Source of the DNA: an uncultured Lachnospiraceae bacterium
GTDB taxonomy: Bacteria > Bacillota > Clostridia > Lachnospirales > Lachnospiraceae
NCBI GenBank assembly: GCA_934359535.1
Contig: CAKRLN010000071.1
Location: 1-10,544 of the forward strand
Direction: 5' to 3'
DNA: 10,544 bases
How positions within the stretch are numbered: the first letter of the stretch is position 1; each line of letters begins with the position of its first letter. The notes below the pieces were generated by a model that was given only the letters and a program-made list of their open reading frames with translations, ran no database searches and was not told the origin of the DNA. This document shows positions 1 to 7,602 of the stretch, piece after piece. The translations under genes were made by a program, and so were the position numbers.

Positions 1-1191
1 GGAGGAACTGAGTCTGCAGCTGGCACACAGGCAGACCAAACGCAAAAAGGTGGAACCGTGTCCCTTAAGGTCTGGGCGGCAGAAGAGGATGCAGATCTGA
101 TGTCCCAGATTATCGATAGTTTTAAGCAGGAATACGGCTCACAGGCGAATTTTGATATTACGGTAGAAGCGCAGAGCGAGTCGACCTGTAAGGATAATCT
201 GCTCGGAGATGTATTAAATGGCACTGATGTGTTTACGTTTGTAGACGATCAGCTGATGGCGCTTGTGGCAGCAGGAGCCTTAGAGCCAGTGGAGGATGCA
301 GCGTCGGTCAGCGCTGCCAATAACGAGAATGCAGTAGCAGCATCAAAGGTAGGGGATACACTGTATGCCTATCCGCTTACCGCAGATAATGGATATTTTA
401 TGTACTACAACAAGGCATATTTTTCAGACAGTGATGTGCAGTCGCTTGATCAGATGTTAGCGGTTGCAGCAGCTAGTGGAAAGAAGGTTTCCATAGATCT
501 TTCCTCAGCATGGTATGATTATACCTTTTTTGGAAATACCGGTATGGAGCTTGGTTTAAATGACGATGGAATCTCCAACTATTGTACGTGGAACAGCCAG
601 GATGGAGCGATAAAGGGAATCGATGTGGCACAGGCAATGCTTGGAATTGCAACGAATCCAGGCTTTATCAATGAGGTAGATGCAGATTTTCTTGCAAGTG
701 CAGAGAATGGTTCCGTGATCGCAGGGGTATCCGGCGTCTGGAATGCCAACGCACTTGAACAGTTATGGGGAGAAAACTATGGTGCAGCGAAGCTTCCAAC
801 CTATACCTGTGCAGGACAGCAGGTGCAGATGGCATCCTTCTCCGGCTATAAGATGGTTGGTGTGAATGCTTATTCTAAGAATACCGAGTGGGCAGGAAAG
901 CTTGCAGACTGGATTACAAATGAGAAGAACCAGACACTCCGCTTTGAAGAAAGAGGACAGGGACCTGCAAATACGAATGCAGCCAATTCTGCAGAGGTAA
1001 AGGCTTCCGCAGCAATCCAGGCAGTGCTTGCACAGGCAGAATATGCAGACCTCCAGCGTGTTGGCGGCAATTTCTGGGATCCGGTGCAGACTTTTGCGGA
1101 ACAGATTGCAGCAGGCAATCCGAACGGAGAAGATTTACAGAAGCTTCTGGATACGATGGTAAAAGGCATTACTGCGTCGAACGGACAGTAA
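1..1191 (+). CDS. Extracellular solute-binding protein, family 1 (5'-truncated by window)
   Basis: Substrate-binding lipoprotein of an ABC importer, probably for sugars or oligosaccharides, anchored outside the membrane. The frame is open from base 1, so the true start, signal peptide and lipobox cysteine lie upstream; the GTG at 58 is internal, not a start. The visible 396 codons open with a Gly/Thr/Ser/Gln-rich linker (about residues 1-19), as found after a lipobox, and then a first beta strand, SLKVWAAEED, typical of this fold. The C-terminal part has the family pattern of a helix with LADWITNEKNQ followed by a Gly-Pro-containing turn (GQGPANTNAA). Several Trp and Tyr residues (for example WYDYTFFG, YFMYYNKAYF) fit a carbohydrate-type site, but I cannot name the ligand. 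It is followed 15 bases later by a chemoreceptor gene, so a role in both uptake and taxis is possible. Family is secure; substrate is unknown. Confidence 0.88.
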   Translation, partial: GGTESAAGTQADQTQKGGTVSLKVWAAEEDADLMSQIIDSFKQEYGSQANFDITVEAQSESTCKDNLLGDVLNGTDVFTFVDDQLMALVAAGALEPVEDAASVSAANNENAVAASKVGDTLYAYPLTADNGYFMYYNKAYFSDSDVQSLDQMLAVAAASGKKVSIDLSSAWYDYTFFGNTGMELGLNDDGISNYCTWNSQDGAIKGIDVAQAMLGIATNPGFINEVDADFLASAENGSVIAGVSGVWNANALEQLWGENYGAAKLPTYTCAGQQVQMASFSGYKMVGVNAYSKNTEWAGKLADWITNEKNQTLRFEERGQGPANTNAANSAEVKASAAIQAVLAQAEYADLQRVGGNFWDPVQTFAEQIAAGNPNGEDLQKLLDTMVKGITASNGQ

Positions 1192-1206
1192 GGAAAGGGG
1201 AAGTTT

Positions 1207-2964
1207 ATGAGTAGCATAGCAGTAAAAAATACCAAAAAGCGGCAGGGGACAAGCATCCGGGTTCTGATTCTTGTTCCGGTTCTTATACTCGGACTTGTTT
1301 CGATTATTTCAAATGTGCTCGCAATCAAAAACATTCAGGGTGTAAATGCCAAAGCAACAACGATTACGGATGAATATATGGAAAGCCTGATCAAGCTGAA
1401 CTCGATTCAGGAGGAGATGCAGTCGATCCATCAGAATGCGCTTTCCCATATCATTGCAACCAACTTTGATACCATGATTTCGATTGTGGACGATATCAAG
1501 ACAAAGGAAGCGGATCTTGATGAGAAGCTTGCAGCGTTTGAAGGGCAGGTATCCGCAGATGAAGCGGACACGTATAAGGATCTGATGTCCAATTATGAGA
1601 ACTTTAAAATAGCAGTTGTCAATGTCATTGCTTACAGTGCGAATACAAAGGCGTCAGATGCATATGCGCTTGCCAATGGAGATCTTGCAACTTATGCGGC
1701 AAACATGACTGCGGATATGGATAAGATCACATCCGAGACATCGGAGAATTCGGATGCGACAAGGGAACATCTGAGGGAGGTATACAGAGCCTCAATCGTG
1801 ACGAATCTGATTACAATTACCGTCAGCATGCTTGCAGTGCTTGCAGCAGTCTTTGGTGTTTCAAAGCTTGTTATCAGTCCGCTTAAGCATGCAGAAAAAG
1901 AGATCGACGGAATTATCAATGATATTGAAAAGCGTGAGGGTGACCTGACAAAGCGTGTAACCGTTGCAAGAGTAGGAGAGGTTGGAAGCCTTGGAACAGG
2001 CATCAACATGTTTATGGAAAAGATGCAGCATATTTTCGGTGTGTTAAGCAAGGATTCTGAAAAAATGGATTCCGTTGTCAATGAGGTTATGGAAAGTGTC
2101 CAGACCTCAAACGACAGTGCATCGGATCTGTCTGCACTGACCGAGGAGCTTTCGGCAACGATGCAGGAGGTATCAAGCAATGCATCCCTGATCAATGACA
2201 ATGCCTCCGATGTGCGGAATGAAGTCAGCATCATTGCAGAAAAATCTGCGGAATTAAGCCAGTTCTCCCAGGAGATGATGGAGCATGCCGAGAACATGCA
2301 AAGCTCTGCAAAGGCGAATATGCAGACGACAAGTGCTAAGATCAATGAGATCCTTGATATCTTAAATCAGGCAATCGAAGAGAGCAAGAGTGTTAATCAG
2401 GTCAACAGCCTGACGAACGATATTTTAAGCATCTCAAGCCAGACGAACCTGCTTTCCTTAAATGCATCCATTGAGGCTGCGAGAGCCGGAGAAGCTGGAA
2501 AGGGCTTTGCGGTTGTTGCAGGCGAGATCAGTGATCTTGCAGAATCCAGCCGCCAGACAGCGAACCGTATTCAGGAGATCAATACGGTTGTTACCAATGC
2601 GGTACATAACCTTGCAGAGCATGCACAGGGACTTGTTACCTATATGAATGAGAGCATTCTTCCAGAATTTGAGAATTTTGTGGATTCCGGTAACCAGTAT
2701 AAGGAGAATGCAACTTATATTGAGTCTACGATGAAGGAATTTGAACAGAAGACAGAAGACTTAAAGCGCGGTGCAGTTGAAATTGCAGACTCCATTAACA
2801 GCATCACAAATGCCATTGAAGAAGGCGTGAAGGGTGTAAACGGTGTAGCCGAAAGCACACAGCTTCTCGTAACGGATATGGAAAAGATTACTAAAAGAAT
2901 GGAAGAAAATAAGCAGATTTCCTCTGAGCTTCAGAATGAGACTGCGATCTTTACAAAGATCTAA
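1207..2964 (+). CDS. Methyl-accepting chemotaxis protein (transmembrane, HAMP)
   Basis: Chemoreceptor that signals through CheW/CheA to the flagellar motor. 585 aa. A short basic N-terminus (KNTKKRQ) precedes TM1 (about 19-40). An extracellular helical ligand domain follows (about 41-196, four-helix-bundle-like, with no Cache signature that I can see), then TM2 (about 197-223), HAMP (about 220-275) and a long coiled-coil signalling domain to the end. The conserved hairpin tip is clear at about 408-440: [20 protein letters not shown] followed by [14 protein letters not shown], a near-canonical MCP core with Ser for the usual Ala after NLL and Gly for Asp in VVADEV. No CheB/CheR-binding C-terminal pentapeptide is evident. 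The start ATG has an AAGGGG site (1195-1200) 6 bases upstream. It lies 15 bases after the solute-binding gene, so the two are probably co-transcribed, and an indirect ligand sensed through that binding protein is plausible but inferred. Confidence 0.95.
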   Translation: MSSIAVKNTKKRQGTSIRVLILVPVLILGLVSIISNVLAIKNIQGVNAKATTITDEYMESLIKLNSIQEEMQSIHQNALSHIIATNFDTMISIVDDIKTKEADLDEKLAAFEGQVSADEADTYKDLMSNYENFKIAVVNVIAYSANTKASDAYALANGDLATYAANMTADMDKITSETSENSDATREHLREVYRASIVTNLITITVSMLAVLAAVFGVSKLVISPLKHAEKEIDGIINDIEKREGDLTKRVTVARVGEVGSLGTGINMFMEKMQHIFGVLSKDSEKMDSVVNEVMESVQTSNDSASDLSALTEELSATMQEVSSNASLINDNASDVRNEVSIIAEKSAELSQFSQEMMEHAENMQSSAKANMQTTSAKINEILDILNQAIEESKSVNQVNSLTNDILSISSQTNLLSLNASIEAARAGEAGKGFAVVAGEISDLAESSRQTANRIQEINTVVTNAVHNLAEHAQGLVTYMNESILPEFENFVDSGNQYKENATYIESTMKEFEQKTEDLKRGAVEIADSINSITNAIEEGVKGVNGVAESTQLLVTDMEKITKRMEENKQISSELQNETAIFTKI

Positions 2965-2983
2965 CCGAATAACCGAGAAAAAT

Positions 2984-3025
2984 ATACCCCGGAAATTGCC
3001 AATCGCAGTTGTCCGGGGTATTTTT
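2984..3025 (+). terminator. Intrinsic terminator after the chemoreceptor gene
   Basis: A perfect 10-bp stem, ATACCCCGGA (2984-2993) with TCCGGGGTAT (3012-3021), ends in a T-rich tract (TATTTTTG). The 18-base loop can pair further (AATTGC with GCAGTT, one bulged G), giving a stem of about 16 bp with a 5-base tip. It starts 19 bases after the chemoreceptor stop codon and should end the binding protein/chemoreceptor transcript. Confidence 0.9.
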
Positions 3026-3037
3026 GTATGCTACAAT
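3009..3037 (+). promoter_or_regulatory. Sigma-A promoter of the pyr operon
   Basis: TTGTCC (3009-3014), a 17-base spacer and TACAAT (3032-3037), with TG at 3029-3030 making an extended -10. The -35 lies inside the 3' arm of the preceding terminator. Transcription should begin in or just after the run of seven A (3039-3045), leaving a leader of only about 20-25 bases before the pyrC start. That is too short for a PyrR-type attenuator. Prediction only. Confidence 0.65.
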
Positions 3038-3067
3038 GAAAAAAACGAAAAGAGTGAGGAACTGCAA

Positions 3068-4393
3068 ATGACAATGTTGATTAAAGGAGGAAGGGTGATA
3101 AACCCTGCAACCCAGATGGATGAGGTTTCTGATGTCTTTGTCGAAAACGGCAAAGTCGCAGAGATCGGGAAAAATTTAAAAAGTAAGGCAGACCGTGTGA
3201 TTGATGCAGAAGGATGCTATGTCATGCCGGGATTTATCGACATGCATGTGCATTTCCGTGATCCGGGCTTTGAAGAGAAGGAGACCATCATTACTGGTAT
3301 GCATGCAGCAGCACATGGCGGTTATACGACGGTGCTTACGATGCCGAATACGAAGCCGGTTGTCGATAATCCGGATGTGGTGGATTATGTACACAACAAA
3401 GCACATTCAGAAAAGGGAATTCATGTGCTCCAGGTTGGGGCTGTCACAAAGGGACAGCTTGGAGAGGAGCTTGCCGATATCGAAGGGATGGTAAAGGCCG
3501 GAAGTCCTGCGATCAGTGAGGATGGCAAATCCGTCATGAATGCACAGATTTATTTAGAGGCAATGAAGATCGCAGCAAGATTAAATATTCCGGTGCTTGC
3601 ACACTGTGAGGACAGAAACCTCGTAAACGGAGGCGTCATGAACTCTGACAGCAAATCCAAGGAGCTTGGAATGCCGGGAATCACCAATGCGGTTGAAGAT
3701 ATTATCATTGCGCGTGATATTATGCTTGCAAGGGAGACCGGCTGTAAGCTTCATCTGTGCCATTGTTCCACAAAGGATTCGGTAACCATGGTGAAGCATG
3801 CAAAGCAGGAGGGAGTTAAGGTGTCTGCCGAGGTCTGTCCGCATCACTTTACACTGACATCCGATGATATCAAAGAATACACACCGGAGATCGAGAGTGG
3901 AATCATGATCCCGCAGGATATGGATGCAGATACGAATTATAAGATGAATCCGCCGCTTCGCACGAAAGAAGATGTGGAAGCACTGAAGGAAGGGCTGCGC
4001 GATGGTGTGATGGATGTGATCTCTACAGACCATGCACCGCATACGTTTGCAGATAAGAACACCTCCATGAAGAATGCTCCATTTGGAATCGTAGGGCTTG
4101 AGACAGCGGCATGCCTGACCTATTCTGAGCTTGTACTTGGCGGTTATCTGACACCGATGCAGATGGCGGAGAAAATGAGCTATAACGCAGCAAAGATTCT
4201 TGAGATGGATAAGGGCGATATCCAGCCTGGAAAAGAGGCAGATATTGTGATCTTTGATCCAGAGGCAGAATATACAATCGACAAGAACAAATTTTTCTCC
4301 AAAGGAAAAAACACACCGTTCCATGGCAGAAAGGTGACAGGAAAGGTCATGTATACAATCTGCGGCGGCAACATTGTATTTGAAGAAGAATAA
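3068..4393 (+). CDS. pyrC: Dihydroorotase, class I
   Basis: Cyclises N-carbamoyl-L-aspartate to dihydroorotate, step three of de novo UMP synthesis; cytosolic zinc enzyme of the amidohydrolase superfamily. 441 aa from ATG 3068. This start has a GAGGA site (3056-3060) at 7 bases, whereas longer readings would run back through the terminator and into the chemoreceptor gene. An ATG at 3074 is possible but badly spaced. Metal ligands can be read: HVH in DMHVHFRDPG (His60, His62), Asp152 in ISEDGKS, His179 in LAHCED, His232 in HLCHCS and Asp321 in STDHAPH. The bridging Asp in place of a carbamylated Lys, together with MPNTKP (92-97), marks the bacterial class I type (Bacillus, Aquifex). First gene of the pyr operon, 28 bases before pyrF. 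Confidence 0.96.
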   Translation: MTMLIKGGRVINPATQMDEVSDVFVENGKVAEIGKNLKSKADRVIDAEGCYVMPGFIDMHVHFRDPGFEEKETIITGMHAAAHGGYTTVLTMPNTKPVVDNPDVVDYVHNKAHSEKGIHVLQVGAVTKGQLGEELADIEGMVKAGSPAISEDGKSVMNAQIYLEAMKIAARLNIPVLAHCEDRNLVNGGVMNSDSKSKELGMPGITNAVEDIIIARDIMLARETGCKLHLCHCSTKDSVTMVKHAKQEGVKVSAEVCPHHFTLTSDDIKEYTPEIESGIMIPQDMDADTNYKMNPPLRTKEDVEALKEGLRDGVMDVISTDHAPHTFADKNTSMKNAPFGIVGLETAACLTYSELVLGGYLTPMQMAEKMSYNAAKILEMDKGDIQPGKEADIVIFDPEAEYTIDKNKFFSKGKNTPFHGRKVTGKVMYTICGGNIVFEEE

Positions 4394-4421
4394 CAGATAA
4401 GATAAGAAAGGATTTTATCCC

Positions 4422-5357
4422 ATGATCAATCAATTAGTAGACAAAATTAAAAAGACAAATGCTCCAATCGTAGTAGGACTTGATCCAATGCTTTCCTATA
4501 TTCCGGAAGGTGTGCAAAAGAAAGCATTTGCAGAATACGGGGAGACCTTAGAGGGCGCAGCAGAGGCAATCTGGCAGTTCAACAAGGCAATCGTGGATGC
4601 AACCTATGACCTGATCCCGGCAGTCAAGCCACAGATTGCCATGTATGAGCAGTTTGGAATCGAAGGCATGAAGGCATATCAGAAGACCGTTGACTACTGC
4701 AAACAGAAGGGGCTTGTTGTAATCGGTGATATCAAGCGCGGCGATATCGGTTCGACCTCGGCGGCTTATGCAGTCGGACATCTTGGAAGGGTGCAGGTCG
4801 GCACTAAGAGCTATACTGCATTTAACGAGGATTTTGCAACAGTCAATCCATACCTTGGCTCAGATGGTATCACACCGTTTATCGATGTATGCAGGGAAGA
4901 GAAGAAGGGTATCTTTATTCTTGTAAAAACATCCAACCCATCCAGTGGGGAGTTCCAGGACAGAATCATAGACGGACGTCCACTGTATGAGTGGGTTGGC
5001 GAGAAGGTTGCCGAGTGGGGCGCAGAGTGCATGGGTGATTCCTACAGCTATGTCGGCGCTGTTGTCGGTGCAACTTACCCGGAGATGGGAAAGGCACTTA
5101 GAAAGGTGATGCCAAAGAGTTATATCCTTGTTCCAGGCTATGGCGCACAGGGCGGGAAAGGTGCTGACCTTGTCCACTTCTTCAATGAGGATGGACTTGG
5201 TGCAATTATTAATTCCTCCCGTGGAATCATCGCAGCCTATAAGCAGGACAAATACAAAGAGATGGGCATTACAGAGGAGAATTTTGCGGATGCATCCCGT
5301 GCAGCAGTGAAGGATATGATTGCGGATATTTCCGGAGCACTGGAAGCAGCAAAATAA
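4422..5357 (+). CDS. pyrF: Orotidine 5'-phosphate decarboxylase, type 2
   Basis: Decarboxylates OMP to UMP, the last step of the pathway; a cytosolic TIM barrel. 311 aa, longer than the roughly 230-240 aa of the common bacterial form and right for the type 2 subfamily (mycobacterial-like). The N-terminal strand VVGLDPML (17-24) carries the substrate Asp. The catalytic Lys/Asp array is DIKRGDIGST (103-112), with Asp103, Lys105 and Asp108. VPGYGAQGGKGAD near the C-terminus is the phosphate-binding loop, followed by a Ser-Arg-Gly strand (INSSRGIIAA). The start ATG has AAAGGA (4407-4412) 9 bases upstream. It is separated from pyrK by only 21 bases, so co-transcription is expected. Confidence 0.96.
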   Translation: MINQLVDKIKKTNAPIVVGLDPMLSYIPEGVQKKAFAEYGETLEGAAEAIWQFNKAIVDATYDLIPAVKPQIAMYEQFGIEGMKAYQKTVDYCKQKGLVVIGDIKRGDIGSTSAAYAVGHLGRVQVGTKSYTAFNEDFATVNPYLGSDGITPFIDVCREEKKGIFILVKTSNPSSGEFQDRIIDGRPLYEWVGEKVAEWGAECMGDSYSYVGAVVGATYPEMGKALRKVMPKSYILVPGYGAQGGKGADLVHFFNEDGLGAIINSSRGIIAAYKQDKYKEMGITEENFADASRAAVKDMIADISGALEAAK

Positions 5358-5378
5358 ATACAGATTTAGGAGTAGAAA

Positions 5379-6161
5379 ATGGCAGAGAAATATCAGGAAA
5401 ATGCACTTGTTTTAGAGCAGAAGGAAATTGCATCCGGAATTTACCGTCTCGTTGTGCAGACCAAGGAAATCGCAGCACATGCAAAGGCAGGACAGTTTGT
5501 ATCGGTATACAGTAATGATGCATCCAGGCTTCTTCCAAGACCGATCAGCTTGTGTGAGATCGATCCGGAAAAGGGGACACTTGTGCTTGTATACCGCGTA
5601 ACTGGAGAAGGAACCGGAACAGAAGAATTTTCGAGACTGAAAAAGGATGATACCGTGCGTATTCTCGGACCGCTTGGAAATGGCTTCCCAGTTGAAGCAG
5701 CAGAAGGAAAACGCGCATTCTTAATAGGTGGCGGAATCGGAATCCCTCCAATTTTACAGCTTGCAAGAGCGGTAAAGGGAGAAAAGGAGATCGTGCTTGG
5801 CTACCGCGATGAGCTGTTTTTATACGATGCGTTCCAGAAAGAAGGAAATGTTACCGCAGCAACCGAGGATGGAAGCTTTGGAACCAGGGGAAATGTGCTC
5901 GATGCGATAAAGGAAGCAGCACTTTCGGCAGATATCATTTTTGCATGCGGTCCGACACCGATGCTTCGCGCGTTAAAGGAGTATGCGCTCGCACAGGATA
6001 TGGAATGCTATATCTCCATGGAGGAACGCATGGCATGCGGAATCGGCGCATGTCTTGCATGTGTCTGCAAAACAAAGGACAAGGATGCACACTCGAATGT
6101 GAACAATAAGCGCATTTGCAAGGAAGGTCCGGTATTTGATGCAAGGGAGGTAGAACTGTAA
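5379..6161 (+). CDS. pyrK: Dihydroorotate dehydrogenase 1B, electron-transfer subunit
   Basis: FAD and 2Fe-2S subunit that passes electrons from dihydroorotate, oxidised by PyrD, to NAD+. It forms a PyrK2-PyrD2 complex. 260 aa, the usual length. The ferredoxin-reductase-like FAD domain comes first, with the flavin motif RPISLCEID (54-62). The nucleotide-binding half starts at LIGGGIGIPP (115-124) and holds ACGPTPML (189-196). The cluster motif is near the C-terminus: Cys220, Cys225 and Cys228 in CGIGACLAC, and Cys247 in RICKEGP. All four ligands are present. The start ATG has AGGAG (5368-5372) 6 bases upstream. Its stop overlaps the pyrD start by one base (TAATG), as expected for subunits made in equal amounts. 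Confidence 0.97.
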   Translation: MAEKYQENALVLEQKEIASGIYRLVVQTKEIAAHAKAGQFVSVYSNDASRLLPRPISLCEIDPEKGTLVLVYRVTGEGTGTEEFSRLKKDDTVRILGPLGNGFPVEAAEGKRAFLIGGGIGIPPILQLARAVKGEKEIVLGYRDELFLYDAFQKEGNVTAATEDGSFGTRGNVLDAIKEAALSADIIFACGPTPMLRALKEYALAQDMECYISMEERMACGIGACLACVCKTKDKDAHSNVNNKRICKEGPVFDAREVEL

Positions 6162-7066
6162 TGAACACAAGCGTAAACCTTTGTGGGGTAACCTTAAAAA
6201 ATCCGGTTATGACAGCATCCGGCACCTTTGGCTCCGGAGAGGAATTCAGCGAATTTGTTGATTTGAACCGTCTTGGTGCGGTTGTGACAAAGGGAGTTGC
6301 CAATGTACCATGGCCGGGAAATCCGACACCGCGTGTTGCAGAGGTATACGGCGGCATGTTAAATGCAGTCGGACTTCAGAATCCGGGGATTGACCTCTTT
6401 TGTAAAAGAGATATTCCATTTTTAAAGAAATATGACACGAAGATCATCGTCAACGTGTGTGGAAGATCCACAGCAGATTACTGCGAGGTTGTAGAACGTC
6501 TTGCCGGGGAACCGGTCGATATGCTTGAGATCAACATTTCCTGCCCGAATGTCAAAGAGGGCGGAATCGCCTTTGGACAGGATGCAAGGGCAGTCGAGGC
6601 GATCACCTCTGAGATCAAAAAGATCGCAAAGCAGCCGGTCATTATGAAATTAAGTCCGAACGTTACCGATATTACCGAGATGGCAAAGGCAGCAGAGGCA
6701 GGCGGTGCGGATGCACTTTCCCTGATCAATACGATTACGGGAATGAAGATCGATATCAACCGCAGAAAATTTGTGCTTGCCAATAAAACCGGCGGTATGA
6801 GCGGTCCTGCAATCCATCCGGTTGCAGTGCGTATGGTATATCAGACCGCACAGGTAGTATCGGTTCCACTGATTGGAATGGGCGGCATCATGAATGCGGA
6901 GGATGCAATCGAGATGATCCTCGCCGGCGCAACAGCGGTATCGGTTGGAACCGCGAACTTTACCGATCCATCCGTGACAGAAAAGATCGTATCCGGCATC
7001 GAGGATTACATGAAGAAATATGGTGTTTCCGATATCAAAGAGCTTGTCGGTGCAGTACATGAATAA
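6161..7066 (+). CDS. pyrD: Dihydroorotate dehydrogenase 1B, catalytic subunit
   Basis: Oxidises dihydroorotate to orotate with FMN, step four of UMP synthesis; cytosolic, partner of PyrK. 301 aa TIM barrel. Visible motifs are NPVMTASGTFGSG (14-26), the FMN-contact VTKGV (42-46), NAVGLQNPG (68-76), NISCPN (125-130) with Cys128 as the class 1 catalytic base, and the phosphate-binding strand LIGMGGI followed by a second Gly-rich strand (SVGTANF). The Cys base and the coupled pyrK mark type 1B. Its last two codons and stop (CATGAATAA) form one copy of a 9-bp target duplication: a 213-bp mobile element begins at the next base, leaving the reading frame intact. It was probably not the last gene of the operon before that insertion. 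Confidence 0.97.
   Translation: MNTSVNLCGVTLKNPVMTASGTFGSGEEFSEFVDLNRLGAVVTKGVANVPWPGNPTPRVAEVYGGMLNAVGLQNPGIDLFCKRDIPFLKKYDTKIIVNVCGRSTADYCEVVERLAGEPVDMLEINISCPNVKEGGIAFGQDARAVEAITSEIKKIAKQPVIMKLSPNVTDITEMAKAAEAGGADALSLINTITGMKIDINRRKFVLANKTGGMSGPAIHPVAVRMVYQTAQVVSVPLIGMGGIMNAEDAIEMILAGATAVSVGTANFTDPSVTEKIVSGIEDYMKKYGVSDIKELVGAVHE
7058..7066 (+). repeat. Target-site duplication, left copy
   Basis: CATGAATAA, identical to 7280-7288. It overlaps the end of pyrD (His-Glu-stop). The bases before the two copies differ (A versus T), which bounds the duplication at 9 bp. Confidence 0.85.
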
Positions 7067-7149
7067 ATAGGCAATTGTGAAACTCAAAGTTGAGTTGAAT
7101 TCTATTGTGAAAAGTGGCAAAAAGATTAAGAAGACACTGGGGAGCGGCC

Positions 7150-7185
7150 GGTACTTAGGCGCTGTACTTTAGCGCCTTATGTACC
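7150..7185 (+). repeat. Central hairpin of the element
   Basis: GGTAC (7150-7154) pairs with GTACC (7181-7185), and AGGCGCT (7157-7163) with AGCGCCT (7171-7177), leaving a 7-base loop GTACTTT and a small internal loop. It is the most GC-rich and stable stem in the element. Confidence 0.75.
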
Positions 7186-7194
7186 GTTGCCAGC

Positions 7195-7215
7195 GACACG
7201 TAGCGAAAGCGTGTC
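7195..7215 (+). repeat. Secondary hairpin in the element, GAAA tetraloop
   Basis: GACAC pairs with GTGTC, and an inner GC/GC pair closes a GAAA tetraloop, with a 3-base bulge (GTA) on the 5' side. The same GTGTC bases could instead pair with GAAGACAC at 7130-7137, so the two folds compete. Confidence 0.55.
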
Positions 7216-7279
7216 TTCGAAGATTTTTGTCACTTTGAACAATAAAAGGTGAGTAAAAGTGAGTTTTGCAATTACCTAT

Positions 7280-7288
7280 CATGAATAA
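7280..7288 (+). repeat. Target-site duplication, right copy
   Basis: CATGAATAA, the exact copy of 7058-7066, directly after the terminal CCTAT of the element. Only 20 bases separate it from the next start codon. Confidence 0.85.
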
Positions 7289-7308
7289 AAGGTAAAAGGA
7301 GACGAAGC

Positions 7309-7566
7309 GTGGAAGAATTATTTCAGACGATTGAGCAGAAGATCAAAGCCTCCGGTTATCCGAGAAGTATTTCCGGGGAAGCAGTATATGATGATATCTG
7401 TGAGCAGATCGATGGAAAGGACAACGGCACGTATCTGCTGTTATCCAAATTTGAGGATGATGTGGTGTTTGAGTACCAGATCACGGTGCTTGACTTACAG
7501 TTTAACCTGAGCAAATTAACGATCAAAGCACCGGAAGGGGAATTTCTGGTGGATTTTGATGCATAA
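7309..7566 (+). CDS. Small acidic conserved-type protein of unknown function (85 aa)
   Basis: I do not recognise a named family, although the protein has the look of a small Lachnospiraceae hypothetical protein. It starts at GTG 7309 with a good AAGGAG site (7296-7301) 7 bases upstream, and codon use resembles its neighbours. The N-terminal part looks helical (EELFQTIEQKIKA). A GYPRSISGEAVYDDI stretch follows, then probable beta strands (GTYLLLSKFEDD, VVFEYQITVLD, LSKLTIKAP, EFLVDFDA), so a compact alpha+beta domain is likely. Asp and Glu are strongly over-represented. There is no signal peptide, transmembrane segment or cysteine-rich motif. It is separated from pyrD by the mobile element. 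Without that insertion it would sit about 20 bases behind pyrD, so it probably belonged to the pyr operon. That does not prove a role in pyrimidine metabolism. Confidence 0.75.
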   Translation: MEELFQTIEQKIKASGYPRSISGEAVYDDICEQIDGKDNGTYLLLSKFEDDVVFEYQITVLDLQFNLSKLTIKAPEGEFLVDFDA

Positions 7567-7575
7567 GCTATAAAA

Positions 7576-7602
7576 TTAGCACTCGCACTTGACGAGTGCT
7601 AA
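7576..7602 (+). promoter_or_regulatory. CIRCE operator (HrcA binding site)
   Basis: A perfect inverted repeat: TTAGCACTC (7576-7584), a 9-base spacer and GAGTGCTAA (7594-7602). This matches the CIRCE consensus with no mismatch, and AAAA/TTTT flanks lengthen the symmetry. CIRCE is the operator of the heat-shock repressor HrcA. It overlaps the -35 of the promoter of the DnaJ-like gene, so HrcA should block polymerase directly and be relieved by heat or misfolded protein. Confidence 0.96.

Larger units (their letters stand above)
7067..7279. mobile_element. 213-bp MITE-like inverted-repeat element
   Basis: No coding capacity and no transposase. The ends are inverted repeats: the first 19 bases (7067-7085) match the reverse complement of the last 19 (7261-7279) at 16 positions, both beginning ATAGG and ending AAACTC. 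Inverted pairing continues in patches: AAAGTGGCAAAAA (7111-7123) with 7224-7236, 12 of 13; GAAGACAC (7130-7137) with GTGTCTTC (7211-7218); and a central hairpin (7150-7185). The element is exactly flanked by the 9-bp repeat CATGAATAA. A second copy starts at 10448 in the same orientation. This is what a miniature inverted-repeat transposable element looks like, moved in trans by an insertion sequence that makes 9-bp duplications. The parent IS is not in the window and I cannot name its family. Confidence 0.85.

Noticed and set aside
58..60. GTG at 58 as the start of the solute-binding protein
   Set aside because: The frame is open to base 1 and encodes a typical post-lipobox linker, so the start lies upstream of the window.
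870..1334. Minus-strand ORFs of 60-250 codons opposite the main genes (for example 870-1334, 1692-2345, 3581-4324, 6650-7120)
   Set aside because: They lie antisense to well-supported genes, lack ribosome sites, and encode Cys/His/Ser-rich compositions typical of reverse-frame shadows.
2936..3067. N-terminal extension of pyrC by 44 codons
   Set aside because: It would overlap the end of the chemoreceptor gene and translate through the terminator and promoter. ATG 3068 has a well-spaced ribosome site and matches the usual dihydroorotase N-terminus (MLIKGGRVINP).
7227..7255. Outward promoter in the right arm of the MITE-like element (TTGTCA at 7227-7232)
   Set aside because: The -35-like box is good, but no acceptable -10 occurs at 16-18 bases; TATCAT at 7277-7282 is too far away.
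7067..7279. CRISPR or tandem repeat array
   Set aside because: There are only two dispersed copies 3.2 kb apart, with no regular spacers and no cas genes; the internal symmetry is inverted, not direct.
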